From Hysterangium stoloniferum (lineage: Eukaryota; Basidiomycota; Agaricomycetes; Hysterangiales; Hysterangiaceae), in assembly GCA_015178975.1 (NCBI GenBank), contig WHVD01000237.1, positions 1 to 64,000 of the forward strand: DNA of 64,000 nt, written 5' to 3'. The number at the start of each line of letters is the position of its first letter. Within the stretch, counting starts at the first letter, position 1. The notes below the pieces were generated by a model. It did not search any database and was not told the DNA's origin. It was given only the letters and a program-made list of their open reading frames with translations. Of the stretch, positions 43,391-54,345 are shown in pieces. Made by a program: the position numbers and the translations under genes.

Positions 43391-44060
43391 AGAGTCCCTT
43401 TCTGTTGGCGAGACGTTGTCAGGGTATGGTGTTGCGCAACCAGAGGGCTACAGGCACGTCAACATGTGTAAGAAGCACACTCATGAATTTGACTGCGAGT
43501 GATGAGCATATTGACACGACTCGCGAATTCCACTGGAAGTCTGTGTTCATCAGCGAAGTCGTTGAGGTGTGGTGTTGCGCGGCCAGTGAGCTTAGAGTGT
43601 ACCACCGTCGTTGTTGCATCGTCACGGACGTCGCACACCTTCCTGACACTCGTACTACGATGTCAACCTGGACCGCCGCCACGCCTCGTTGGAAGGCGTG
43701 CGCTGCACTGAACCCAAACCCAAACTTGTCGAACAATGCTGCATATAATGGATGGGTAACCGGGCATTCGTGACGAGTTCCATGTACCCAGGAGGGGAAA
43801 GAGCCCGTGTCCATTGGCGAAATACTGTCAGGGCACGGTGTTGCGTGGCCAGAGGACTACAGGTGCGTCGACGGGTGTGAGAAGGATGCTCGTGAATTTG
43901 ACCGTGAGAGATGAGCGCATCAACGCAACTCGCAAATTCGACCACAAACGACAAGCGCGTTGGCATGGCTCATGAACTCCATTAGAAGTCAGCATCCATC
44001 GGTGAGGTCATGGAGGCATGGTGTTATGCAGCCCATGAGCTACGAGCGCATCGATGTAGT
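43390..44060. repeat. Degenerate tandem repeat, period about 410 bp
   Basis: GAGTCCCTTTCTGTTGGCGA at 43391 is matched by GAGCCCGTGTCCATTGGCGA at 43801, followed in both by a GTCAGGG-ATGGTGTTGCG-like phrase and a TGTGAGAAG-CTCATGAATTTGAC-like phrase. Further half-repeats (GTGGTGTTGCGCGGCCAGTG, 43570) suggest several rounds of duplication. No credible protein. Confidence 0.6.
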
Positions 44061-44129
44061 ATATCTTCAAGCTGTGCCCCCACACCGTATTTGCACACCC
44101 GTGTAGCACAAGTTGCGCCCTCATGTAGC

Positions 44130-44600
44130 CCAGTCACATGGTCGTACCGTTGCGCAGTCGCACCATCATGCAGTCGCGCCGTCGCGCTGTAGCACAGTCG
44201 CGCACCCGTGCAGCGCGGTCGTGCGGTCGCACCCTCGTACAGCGCGATCGCGCAGTCACACCGTCGCGCTGTAGCACAGTCGCACAGTCGCGCCATCGCG
44301 CACCTATGCAGCACGGTCGTGTGGTTGCACCCTCGTACAGCGTGATCGCGCAGTCACACCGTCGTGCAGTCGCACCGTCGCGCTGTAGCACAGTCGCGCA
44401 GTCGCGCCATCGCGCACCCGTGCAGCGTGGTCGTGCAGTCGCGCACTCGTACAGCGCGATCGCGTAGTCATACCGTCGTGCAGTCGCACCATCGCGCTGT
44501 CGCACGGTCGTACAGTCGCGCCGTCGCACACCCGTGCAGTGCGATCGTGCGGTCGTGAACTCTTGCAGCGCAGTCACGCAATCGCACCATCATACCCCGT
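44130..44600. repeat. GC-rich minisatellite, CGCAGTCGCACCGTCG type
   Basis: Short imperfect units built from CGCAGTCGCA, CACCGTCGCG and CTGTAGCACAGTCGCG. Longer blocks of about 130 bp with TACAGCGCGATCGCGCAGTC recur at 44235, 44335 and 44452. It is open in several frames on both strands, as expected for a repeat with a length divisible by three, giving Arg/Ala/Val-rich theoretical proteins of no known type. Confidence 0.85.
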
Positions 44601-45189
44601 CCCTCTATTTTTTGACGTTCCTTTGAAACAACCTCTGCTAGACCAGATTCCCCGGATGTTTCCCCGACCAAGAGAAGTTCCGTCGATGCCGTTTCCCGCA
44701 AGTCAACAACATCGTGGGACAGTAGTAGTGTCGATGCTGATGACAAGGAGTGGGGAAGAGTGCGAGACCGAGGTCAGGACCAAGACCGACGTTGAGACAA
44801 GTCACGGGTTTTACTGAAGAAGCAAGGTGAAGGTTGAGATGGTGTGAAGTTATCAGGGCAGTGTCGTAAGGCATCGCACACTGAATCCGAATCTGTGAAT
44901 GGCTGATCAGAAAGTGTCACACACCGAGCCATGAGGAAAGATCTTGTTGAACGGTGTGTACCAAACCCATGAGTTGCAAAGGTCAGAAAGGAAAAGCTTT
45001 GACTATTTCAGTACAAAGCTTTAGCAGAGGGGAAGGCTAAAAGTAGAAGACGGTGTGAAGGCTTCGTTGTGAGGTGACACGGCCATGCATCCACGTGTGT
45101 CCACAAGTTTTGGAGGTCAGCTCCTTTACTCTGTTGTACTCGACTGTCAACCTCACCCCATCTCCTCATTGTTTGGAAGGACTGGATAA

Positions 45190-46135
45190 GGTATGTCCAT
45201 TGAACCTGCACAGCGCACCCTCAAACCACGCCCATGTACCATACGCCCGTACCCACATGGTGCACCTACACGGCGCACCTGTGCACTCACACACTCTTTC
45301 AGTTGTGTGCACTTGTGCAGTGCGGTTGTGTGTACTTGTGCAGCGCCGTTGTGTGCACTTGTGCAGCACTGTTGTGTGTACTTGTGCAGTGCCATTGTGC
45401 ACACTTGTAGTGCGGTTGCACGCTCTCAAACCGCACCCACGAACCATACCTGCACACCCACGCACTTGTGCACCCGCATCTTCAAACTACGCCCTCGCGC
45501 CACACCTGTGCACCCACGCACCCGCATCTTCAAACCACGCCCACTTGCCTCCACATGCCGCGTGCACGCACCATGTCCACGCACGTCACGTCCACGCCCC
45601 GCGCATCACATCCACGCCCCGCGCATCACGTCCACGCCCCGCGCATCACGTCCATGCCCCGCACATCACGTTCACGCCCCGCACATCACGTTCACGCCCC
45701 ACACATCACATCCATGCCCTGCGCATCACATCCACGCCCCGCACGCGCGCACTACATCCACACGCCACGTGCGTGCACCCTCACGCGTCGCGCGTGCGCA
45801 CTTTCATGCATCGCACACGCGCACATTCACGTGTCGTGCAGCGCACTGGCATCTTCAAACTACGCCCACGCACTGGACCTGCACACACCCGCGCCTTCAA
45901 ACCATACCCATGCACCACACTTGTGCACTCTCACAGCATGCTCGCGCACTGCATCCAGCTCTCGACCATTTCATTGGCGAGACTGGTGACACAGTCGTTT
46001 GCATGCTGCCACACCTGCATCCATGCACCACACCCATACTCCCGCACACTTGCACCTATGCGCTCACGCACTGCACCCCACTCTCGACTATTCTATCAGC
46101 AAGAGTGGTGACAAAGTCATTTGCATGCTCTTGCT
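45190..46135. repeat. Second minisatellite region with eight 20-bp units
   Basis: 45585-45745 consists of about eight copies of CACATCCACGCCCCGCGCAT with one to three changes each. The flanks (45300-45420, GTGCACTTGTGCAGCGC type; 45440-45560 and 45840-46090, TTCAAAC(C/T)ACGCCC and CACCCACGCAC types) are further short repeats. Frames of 316 and 345 codons cross it only because stops are absent from the unit. Confidence 0.85.
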
Positions 46136-46179
46136 GGCAATAGGTGACGATCCCATATGTGCCTTCTCCTATACCCCCT

Positions 46180-47469
46180 CTACTGCCCCCCTGTTGCGAT
46201 ACTGTTGTTCCAGAACAATCTCGCAACATAATGATTGTCCCCTACTTGATGTAATCTTTCGAGGGAGCGCCCTGGGTCGAACGGAAATGTATCTGTCCTT
46301 GGCTTGGTCTGTCGAGGGGTATCCTTCGCGGTGTGTCCATGATTGACTTCCATTCGCAGAAACCTTGTCAGTGCCCCCCATGCTGGAATTAGGGGCTTGT
46401 GTCGACGACTTCCCAGTGGTATCTCCATGGGAAAGCTTTTGTCGAGTCCTGCAAGATGGGATGCCTTTACCGTTGGTGAGTCCTGTTCTGAGCCTTTTCT
46501 ATTGTCAGAACCATCGTCTGATTTCTGCCCCCCAGTTTCCAACCCTTTACCGCAGTCCCAATCTTTCAAACTATTGGACAACTTGTTAGAGGATCCGCTT
46601 GGCAGAGTAAATGGGATAGCATGGATAAGTGATGGATGGCGAGATTCGTCAGGACACTGTGAATCTCGACCTGAGAATGATGGGGAACTGGAGACGACTT
46701 TGAATGTGATCTTTTCTGCAGACACATTTGAGAAAGACAACTGTCCTTTTTTGGCAGTTGATCTGGCATAGATTCCAGGACATTCTTCGTGAAAGGGACC
46801 AGAGGGTGTTCGTGTTGGCTCATCAAACCCATTGAGCAATTCTGCCATCATCTTGTTACATCTCTCCAGGTTGTGCATCAATTTCGACCTGAGAGTAAAA
46901 TAGGCGAAATACACATTCGAGGGTTTACCGTATATGGATTCCTTCAACATTTGAATGTATATGAAATCTGTATCGACCCTTGGCACGATGTGGTCCCCTC
47001 CGAGCAATACATGCATAATCTGTAGCAGATCATCATGCACACAAAGTAAATTGGAAAGTAGAATGAACAGTTCCATCTTGATACCCGCTATTCCCTTTTC
47101 TCGGAAGAACATCACTTCATTTGACCACTTCGGGATCAACTTTGTTACCTCGTCGAGAGTTCCAGGCCAAGTGAATAAATCGTGTGCTGATATGATGCCA
47201 TGGTACCTTCCCAGCCAGATGGCTATTCTTGTAGGCATGGATGGGTACCTTGTCTTGTAATCCTTTGTGGCAGTGACAACCTTATCTCTCAAAACTCGAG
47301 AAGCGTAGTAGGAGCTCCACTTCACATTGACAGGCTCCGAATAAAGTAGTTGGCCATGATGCTCGAGCATAACTTGTCTCGGCGGGAAGACCAGGGTATC
47401 CTTTATGAAGATGCGAGCATTTTGCCTTTCCAAGGGACTCGACTGCTCGAAGTTCGAGTTACCTTCCAT
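46180..47469 (-). pseudogene. Gypsy-2 Gag-like protein with the conserved N-terminal domain
   Basis: First ATG at 47467-47469; the frame ends at TAG 46180. The core FPPRQVMLEHHGQLLYSEPV, IAIWLGRYHGIISAHDLFTW and MHVLLGGDHIVPRVD is homologous to the N-terminal half of Gypsy-1 Gag. It then runs on without a stop through ARSTAKKGQLSFS and PSLIHAIPFTLPSG, which match the Gypsy-1 sequence on both sides of its UGA; here the codon is AGA (46762-46764). TDTFPFDPG near the end matches a point 470 residues further on in Gypsy-1, so the zinc knuckle and protease were deleted. It may still act in RNA packaging, but that is inference. Confidence 0.75.
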
Positions 47470-47655
47470 TTGACCAGATTCGCAACGCTCAGCGTGCGAG
47501 AAGTTCCAGACAGTGTTTTGCGAAGTTGCGAATGTTGACACTTCGCAGCTGTGTAGTTAGAATTTCGTATTGAATAAAATGTTTTTCTTTGTAGGGAAAG
47601 TACGGTCCGGCTTGGATCACCACTGTGAAGAGTGGTAGAAGTTCAGACCGTTCTA

Positions 47656-47868
47656 CAGTAGGCAACAAAACCCTTACAATGTTTTGCACTTTTTGAAAGA
47701 CATGGCTATTCCTCCATAAATAAATTCTGTAAATTGCTGAAAATATTATGTAATATACTTCAACATCATACCTTCCAGAAATGCACAGCCACAAGGCACC
47801 ATGTCCTTATTTGGTAAGTCCACATCACACACCAACCAATAGCTCATTGTAAGGGTTTTGTTGCACAC
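47656..47868 (+). repeat. Tc1 left terminal inverted repeat
   Basis: Outer end has CAACAAAACCCTTACAATG and inner end the exact reverse complement CATTGTAAGGGTTTTGTTG, so this TIR has inverted ends of its own, like a small MITE. Confidence 0.9.
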
Positions 47869-47894
47869 TATTTTGAGACTATTATTACAAGAAA

Positions 47895-48911
47895 TTAGTA
47901 TTTAGTATGGCCCCCCTTTGCTCTAATCACTGCTGCAAGTCTTCTAGGCATACTCTCAATAAACCTCTGACACTCATCCTTTGGAATCTCTTCCTACACC
48001 TTCTGCACCCTCTCCCACAGTTCATGAACACTATTTTCAGGCTGTTCATACTCCCCCAGCTTCATTTTGACATGATTCCACAGATGTTCAATAGGATTCA
48101 TGTCAGGAGATTGTGCAGGCCACTTGAGGACTGTAACATCATGGTCAGTGAACCATTTCTGAGCCTTTTTGCTGGTGTGTTTGGGGTCATTGTCTTGTTG
48201 AAACACAATGTCAGCCACTGTTTTGTTGTAATATTTGAGGGTTTGCTGGAGTTCATCATCCAGGATCTCCACATAAAGCTCAGCATTCATCCTCCCATCA
48301 ATTTTGGTTGCAAACCCAACCCCATCCCAGCCCATGCATCCCCACATCATCAGGTTTCCTCCTCCAAACTTAAATGTTCCCTCTACTAATGTATCATTTA
48401 ACACCTCACCCACATTTTTCCACACATATTTCCTTCCATCTGATCCCAGCCTATTAATCTTAGTCTCATCAGACCATATGACCCTCTTCCAGTCCTCCAG
48501 GGTCCATTCCCAATGCCTTTCTGCAAACTCCAATCGAGATTTCCAATGATGAGGTTTGAGAAGTGGCCTTTTTCTCTTTACCACAGCCCTCATGCCTATG
48601 GTTTTGAGGTGGCAACACACTGTTTGTGAAGTAATAGGAGTGTTGATGATGTCTATACGTTTCTTGGTTGCCTGTGGGGCACTATCAACCTTCCCCATGC
48701 AGATTATTCTTCTAGCATAGGGAATATTGGCTGTGGGAAGCTTTGTAGGACAGCCACCAGAGCATTTGAGGAGGTCAGGGCGATCCTCAGAGTGAATCCG
48801 AGTGATGGTGGCACTGCTGAGATGAGTTTGGTAACATATTTGAGCTCCAGAAATGCCAGAGTCAAGTAGAGCAAGAACATGTTGGATTTGGCTGGAGGAG
48901 AGCTTTTTCAT
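47895..48911 (-). pseudogene. Tc1/mariner transposase with one nonsense codon
   Basis: ATG 48909-48911. An N-terminal helix-turn-helix part (ALLDSGISGAQICYQTHLSS, then a second HTH around ITSQTVCCHLKTIG) binds the ends. The catalytic DDE core has VIWSDETKINRLGSDG, VFQQDNDPKHTS and SPDMNPIEHLWNHVK with 34 residues between the second D and the E, the Tc1 pattern DD34E. After residue 305 a TAG (47994-47996) interrupts VQKV-EEIPKDECQRFIESMP, and the frame then runs open to TAA 47895 (RAKGGHTKY). Relatives have a W there, so TGG to TAG is likely. It cuts and pastes the element at TA sites in the nucleus. Confidence 0.93.
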
Positions 48912-49129
48912 TGTGAGTAGGGTGATTGTGGGATTCCAACTGGTTGCTTTGATCTTATATACATTGAGGAAGAGTGGTCACATGACTTTGTGTTAGATTA
49001 TATAATACCAACCATTGTTCCAACTGGGACCATATGGTGTACAGCTCTGAGTTCAGTGTGTATATGATCTAATAGGAATGGCGCTTAGGGTTATATCCTT
49101 AAGTACAGTGTAAGACCAAACCTACCCAA

Positions 49130-49202
49130 GGTCAGATGGTGTAGTGGTTAACACCTTCGTTATGTAATTGAGAGATCCTGGGTTCAATCCCCAGTCTGGC
49201 TA
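49130..49202 (+). tRNA. tRNA-Thr(UGU)-like sequence, probably pseudogene
   Basis: 73 nt fit a cloverleaf: acceptor GGTCAGA/TCTGGCT (two or three G-U type pairs), D arm GTGT-AGTGGTTA-ACAC, T arm CTGGG-TTCAATC-CCCAG (perfect). The A box TGGTGTAGTGG and B box GGTTCAATCCC are close to consensus. The anticodon loop TATGTAA gives TGT but has A instead of the universal U33, and the anticodon stem is weak. A TTTT lies 4-5 bases after the end. Promoter boxes could still be read by RNA polymerase III. Its place inside the Tc1 element suggests capture or a SINE relic. Confidence 0.6.
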
Positions 49203-49293
49203 TTCATTTTCTACATTACTCATGTTTTCTAACACTTTGTTGAACTTTATAAACAAAGTCATGTGACTAGGACCCATTTTGAACTTTAAAAAT

Positions 49294-49505
49294 GTGTGCA
49301 ACAAAACCCTTACAATGAGCTATTGGTTCGTGTGTGATGTGGACTTACCAAATAAGGATGTGGTGCCTTGTGGCTGGCATTTCTGGAGGGTATGATGTTG
49401 AAGTATATTACATAATATTTTCGGCATTTTACAGAATTTATTTCTGGAGGAATAGCCATGTCTTTCAAAAAGTACAAAACATTGTAAGGGTTTTGTTGCC
49501 TACTG
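49294..49505 (-). repeat. Tc1 right terminal inverted repeat
   Basis: Reverse complement of 47656-47868 with about ten differences. Ends TTGTTGCCTACTG at the TA. Has the same internal 19-bp inverted ends. Confidence 0.9.
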
Positions 49506-49954
49506 TATATACGAAGAAATGAATAGAAAGGAAAGATATTGACCTATTCGGTGCAATATAGGAGAAAGTGAGAGAAAGAGCACGAGATGACGAAGGAGTC
49601 AACAAGTGCAATGGTTCGAGTGGAGGCCTCGACTATTACAGTTCGAGGCCAGAAGTGCTCAGTAGTTCAGATACTGCTACTTATGTAGTAGCTGACACAT
49701 TACCCTGATCACTGCTCGTAGTAGACCTAGTTTGTGTCTTACGAGTGGTGGGTCTTGGGTTAAAGTGTGTCTGAGTTCTAATTGGTGCTGAGTGCACCCA
49801 CAAGTATACACAATGCTTCGAACTAATGAAATATGCAAGATTCGAAGAATATGAAAGATAGAAAAATATGAATAAAATATGTAAAATATAAATGAAATAA
49901 AAGGAGTGTTTTACCACAATGATACTGTGGTAAAAGCATACTCCTCACAGGCGA

Positions 49955-51103
49955 ACTGGTAAAACAAAAAGTTCGGATTGTTGTCAAGGAGTTCAGTCAG
50001 ATTCCAGGTCTACATTTCAATGAGACGTACGCACCTGTTATGAAATGGGAACATTTCAAATTTTACTGGCACTGGGAGGAATAACGAATTCAGCCATTCG
50101 TCAATTCGATGTTAAATCGGCGTACTTACATGGGACGATGAAGGAGAAAGTTTGGGTCCAACAACCGGAAGGGTTTGAAGAACCTGGAAAGGAGCACCTA
50201 CCATTACCATTATTAAAGGCTCTGTATGGCACGAAACAAGGAGGCAATGAGTGGAGAAAGACGTTATATGATTTTATGGTTAAGGAACTCACCTGGTTCT
50301 GTTCCGACTTCGACAGTGCTACATTCTTCAAAACGTGGGACAATGGAAGTTGGGTCGTGGTCGTTTTTTGGGTGGACGACATGACAGCCGTGGGTGATGA
50401 AAAATGTCTTCTAGATCTCGAAAAGGCAGTTAGCAAATGATTTGGAATTTCGAGGGAGGGAGACGCACACTGGATTTTGGGAACGAGTATTCGTCGAAAC
50501 ACTGATTCGAAGTCAGTATTCATATCGCAAAAGGAATATATCAAAAACGTTGCGAAGAAATTCAACATACAGAATTCAAGACCAGTTTGGTCCCTATCGC
50601 ACTAGGAGTCGACTTCCAATCCATTACACGTCCGGAAACAGAAGAAGAATGTGAGGAAATGGTGAAACTCCCGTATCGCGAAATCATAGGAAGTTTGATG
50701 TTTGCTGCCACGGTATCACATCCTGATATTGCATATTCTGTGAACAAATTATCACAATATTCCACAAACCCAGCAAGAGAACATTGGAACTTAGCTAAAT
50801 GAATTCTCCAATACTTATACACCACTCGAGATCGCAACCTTCATTTGGGAGGAGTGCTTTGTTTACACGCGTACTTGGATGCGGATTTCGCTGGCAATAC
50901 TGAGGATAGAAAGTTGACTGGAGGATATGTTGTATTTTTAGGATCAGGGGCCGTATCTTGGTCTTCAAGAAAACAGTCGACAGTAGCCCTGTCTTCGACG
51001 GAAGCTGAATACAACGTGTTATCCGAGGCAGCATGCGAAGTTATGTGGATGCGACATTTTTTGGAAGAGTTGGATATCATTTATGAAGAACCAGTGGGAA
51101 TGC
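49955..51103 (+). pseudogene. Copia-3 reverse transcriptase and RNase H, truncated
   Basis: Continues after GGCGA with ELVKQKVRIVVKEFSQIPGL, then a frameshift near 50045, then RQFDVKSAYLHGTMKEKVWV, LLKALYGTKQGGNEW and VVVFWVDDMTAVGD. TGA interrupts AVSK-FGIS and LAK-ILQYL, both likely CGA to TGA. RNase H: AYLDADFAGNTEDRKLTGG and TVALSSTEAEYNVLSEAACE. It breaks off after YEEPVGML at about 51103. Confidence 0.9.
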
Positions 51104-51804
51104 TTTTTGGGGAAGTGGGAGCAGCACCTTACACACTCATATTCAATGCTAGCAACTAGTAATAAGTATTTCTGAAACTGTAATAAATTGGTTCAATTCA
51201 AACTACTATAACGAATTTTATACGGTAGTGTCACAGCACGGGTCATGATTAGATTTTCATCTGGTTTCCGCCAAGCCAGAGCAGGAGCCAAACTTATTTA
51301 TAACGGCTTGATTCGGCTTCTACTTCGAGCCATTAGCCGATTCATTATATTGTCTGTAGCCGATTTCGATAAAAATAGGATAGGTGCTTGGAAACGGAAT
51401 GACTTGATTATCTTTGAGAATGATGCAATTCTGCAAAATCTATCCGGATTGAATACCCTTCTCAACGTATTAGCATATAAGTGTATTTTATTAGTTAAAC
51501 GGGTCTCCCAGCTTTGTTTAACATTAAATGTCTTTTAAACTCTGCTATCCTATTTAGGTTGACTATCCAGTGCTGCTGGCTAAGTACCCAAATTGCCTCG
51601 GCCGACTGCATTTTTTATTAAAAATAGCATCAGTTGACTTATTGTAAATTCACAATCTACAAGGGTTTAATGGACTTGTAATAGAAGTACTTGTAATAGA
51701 AGTACTTGTGTGCGTGAATCAATGTGTCAGTCAGTTAATCACCTTCTGACATGATAGCTTTGGTGATAGTTTAGGTGTACATGTATTAAATCATGCATTA
51801 GCCT

Positions 51805-52394
51805 TGTGAAGAGTGGCGGAAGTTCTGACCGTTCTATATACGAAGAAATGAGTAGAAAGGAAGGATATTGACCTATTCGGTGCAATATAAGAGAAAGTGA
51901 GAGAAAGAGCACGAGATGACGAAGGAGTCAACGAGTGCAATGGTTCGAGTGGAGGCCTCGACTATTACAGTTCAAGGCCAGAAGTATTCAGTAGTTCAGA
52001 TAATGCTACCTATGTAGTAGCTGACACGTTACCCTGATCACCGCTCGTAGTAGACCTAGTTTGTGTCTTATGAGTGGTGGTTCTTGGTTTAAAGTGTGTC
52101 TGAGTTCTAATTGGTGCTGAGTGCACCCACAAGTATACACAATGCTTCGAACTAATGAAATATGCAAGATTCGAAGAATATGAAAGATAGAAAAATATGA
52201 ATAAAATATGTAAAATATAAATGAAATAAAAGGAGTGTTTTACCACAATGATACTGTAATTCTAAATTTAATATTATTTAAAAAATCAATACTTTTATAG
52301 AATTTATTAGATCCTTTTGTTTTAAACATTTGATCGTGTTTTCCTTTAATTAGCTCACAATCCTCTAAATTATGGTAAAAGCATACTCCTCACA
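51805..52394 (-). repeat. Solo LTR of the Gypsy-2 family with a 116-bp AT-rich insert
   Basis: TGTGAAGAGTGGCGG...CTCCTCACA, flanked by AGCCT (51800-51804 and 52395-52399). 590 bp against 474 bp in relatives. The extra 116 bp (about 52257-52372, AATTCTAAATTTAATATTAT to CTCTAAATTAT) sit in the palindromic end ACTGTGGTAAAAG. The insert has no relative in the window and no clear inverted ends. Confidence 0.92.
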
Positions 52395-52848
52395 AGCCTC
52401 CATGGTCCACAAAGGCAGAGGTGAATCGCCTCTAGGAGAAAGCTGTTTCATCATCAATTCCAACATATTTTATGCCTCTTCTCGCTTTATGATAGTGACA
52501 TGGATGAGATGAAATGCACAAGCTGGAATTCCATGCCGGAATGGAAGAGCAAGAATACTCTACCAACTTATGGATTGATGTCAATCATTGCCCAGTCGAT
52601 TCGACAACTTGAATCACCACACAGTTCACCTGTATCTAGGACAGCAGTTGGACATAGACGGTCTCAGTCATTTCCTTGGGTGATTTTCAGTGAAATGGGG
52701 GTCAGATTGATACATTTTACACCTTTCTGAGAGTCTGGAAAATAAATAAATAGAATAATTACTCGACATAATGAACTGTGCCCAATCATTTTATTTTACT
52801 TCTTCAAGTGCCACTGCATGGTCACTCGTAATACTCGGAGAAATGGCA

Positions 52849-54345
52849 TTACCGTGCACCAGGACCTTCAACTCTCTCACCACCATTGGTTTCCTCACAC
52901 CCTTCTGTGGAATGAACGGGGAGTTCCCCTTCGTGAGGTGCACTCGGAATAAAATTTCCTGTATAATGTGCATCTCCGACGTCCTGGATCAAAGAATTTC
53001 CAATACTGCGTACCGCCGCTCGGAAGGTAGTGATCACGAAACTGTTCGTCGGAGTGATAGCCTCACACGACGAGTTTAATTCTCGCACATCGAGAAAGAA
53101 GCGGCAAATGAGGAGGACGGATATGCTGCAGTTGCCATTAAGAATTCAGAGAACATAAATGCGATAAATACTTGCCAACGCTCCATGTTTGCACCGATGC
53201 CTGAAAATCGGGTCTATTGTAGGTGTGAGATGAGTACGGGACAATAAATTCACAGAGGAGAAAAGAGATTCACTGAGACAAACTTGGCAGAAATGTTGTA
53301 GTATCAGTGAAAAGGGGGAAAAGGAGTGGTAATCCCAAACCTTATCCGTGATTATGCCCTGTAAAGTCCATATAAAAATTACGCTAAAGAATCAAAATGA
53401 ACATTTCATCAACCGAACTCAGGTTACTTTAGTACTGACACAAATCGGAGAACACCTGCAATTAATATGAACAGGGTCGTAAGGAACATGTAGGCTCAAA
53501 AGCCGAGGTAAATACCTTGTTGTACAATTAGATAGGTTATAGATCCTTTCCGCAATCCTTTAATATCCCTTTGTAGCCTAATTGGGCCGATAGTGTAGAA
53601 TAAGGTGATGAATAATATGAGCCCATCAAATGTAATTATCAAAGCGTTTTCTGCTGTGTCTATGACGATCATATCAAGTGGAGCTCTCTAGGCATATGCA
53701 ATGGACTTCTGTACACCTGTTTAATGCTGTTAATTAGTTACATTGTTCCAGTGGAGTAAAACGCACAGTTTTTTACTGGGCAGCGAAATACAACTATCAT
53801 TGACTGCGATAAACTATCACGCTCATAAGTGTACCGATCCATTAGACGGTGCTAATGCGTAAACACACCACACGGCAGGAAAGTCCGGCGAGATATATTA
53901 ACGATATCGGTGTTAAAAGGTATTTCTGATATCTGCTTATAGCGTAAACCCTTGCCAGTAATATCCCTGACATCCATCCTTGGTTGAGTTATTTGAGCAA
54001 GTATATAATACTAAATAGATTGATCACCATGTGCACCGAGTGTTACTACAATGTCCAAGGCATCCATAGTTCGTACCATAGGACATGCCCTATGGCTAAC
54101 CGGTGAACAACCATTGTGAGGTTCAGAAAGTACCACGCACTATCAACTGCTATCAGGCGCGGGAGCATTTTCGGGCCCGCTTCACCACGTACCTCTAACG
54201 GTCCATCCCAATCGAGGACCACATAACATATACACCCGATTAGGGAGAAATATCGGGCAATGATATACAGCACAGATGGTAGTCTGATCCTACTCTTCCA
54301 TACGAATTGGATTTCCGCCGGAAGAGTCAAAATTGTGTCATAACT
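52849..54345 (-). pseudogene. DUF6533-like membrane protein gene, copy D5
   Basis: N-terminal exon at about 54240-54345: DTILTLPAEIQFVWKSRIRL, IIARYFSLIGCICYVVLDWD. A likely acceptor TTCTGTTTAG lies just upstream on the minus strand, so a further N-terminal exon should exist. SAWYFLNLTMVVHRLAIGHV follows. C-terminal exon 52849-53088: RELNSSCEAITPTNSFVI to EGPGAR. TGA stands in the penultimate exon frame (CTC TGA ATT, about 53145). One of six copies, none clearly whole. Confidence 0.6.

Larger units (their letters stand above)
47656..49505 (-). mobile_element. Tc1/mariner DNA transposon
   Basis: 1850 bp between TA dinucleotides (47654-47655 and 49506-49507). Ends CAGTAGGCAACAAAACCC and its reverse complement. 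Terminal repeats of about 212 bp each (47656-47868 and 49294-49505) are alike at roughly 95 percent. One transposase frame on the minus strand and a tRNA-like sequence (49130-49202) lie between them. A single nonsense codon seems to be the only fault in the transposase, so the element was active not long ago. Confidence 0.95.
41958..49949 (-). mobile_element. Gypsy-2: large non-autonomous gypsy-type element
   Basis: Flanked by GGCGA (41953-41957 and 49950-49954). 3' LTR 41958-42431 on the left and 5' LTR on the right (47624-47655 plus 49508-49949), both 474 bp once the Tc1 insert is removed. The 5' LTR is followed by a primer site like that of Gypsy-1. Only the N-terminal part of Gag is left (46180-47469). 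Protease, RT and integrase are missing, and repetitive sequence fills 42432-46150. It would need proteins from a relative. The LTRs differ at several positions, so it is older than Copia-1. Confidence 0.88.
47624..49949 (-). repeat. Gypsy-2 5' LTR, split by a Tc1 element
   Basis: Left piece 47624-47655, right piece 49508-49949. Together they give 474 bp with the TA at 49506-49507 counted as the target duplication. Primer site GTGGTGATCCAAGCCGGACC follows on the minus strand at about 47604-47623. Confidence 0.92.
37905..51103 (+). mobile_element. Copia-3: decayed Ty1/copia element opened by nested insertions
   Basis: Pieces 37905-40279, 41233-41957 and 49955-51103 join at target duplications CAGAC and GGCGA into one Gag-PR-IN-RT-RH order. 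The element ends inside RNase H at about 51103, where R unit 5 begins, so the 3' LTR is lost. Stops in Pol mostly look like CGA to TGA. Confidence 0.9.

Noticed and set aside
44024..44577. Arg/Ala/Cys-rich frames on both strands
   Set aside because: Open in several frames at once because of the CGCAGTCGCA-type repeat, so not evidence of coding.
45074..46143. Two long plus-strand frames (345 and 316 codons) rich in His, Pro, Ala, Thr
   Set aside because: They overlap in different frames over minisatellite DNA whose repeat unit lacks stops. Composition is that of the repeat and there is no domain.
48304..48549. Plus-strand frame inside the Tc1 element
   Set aside because: Antisense shadow of the transposase.
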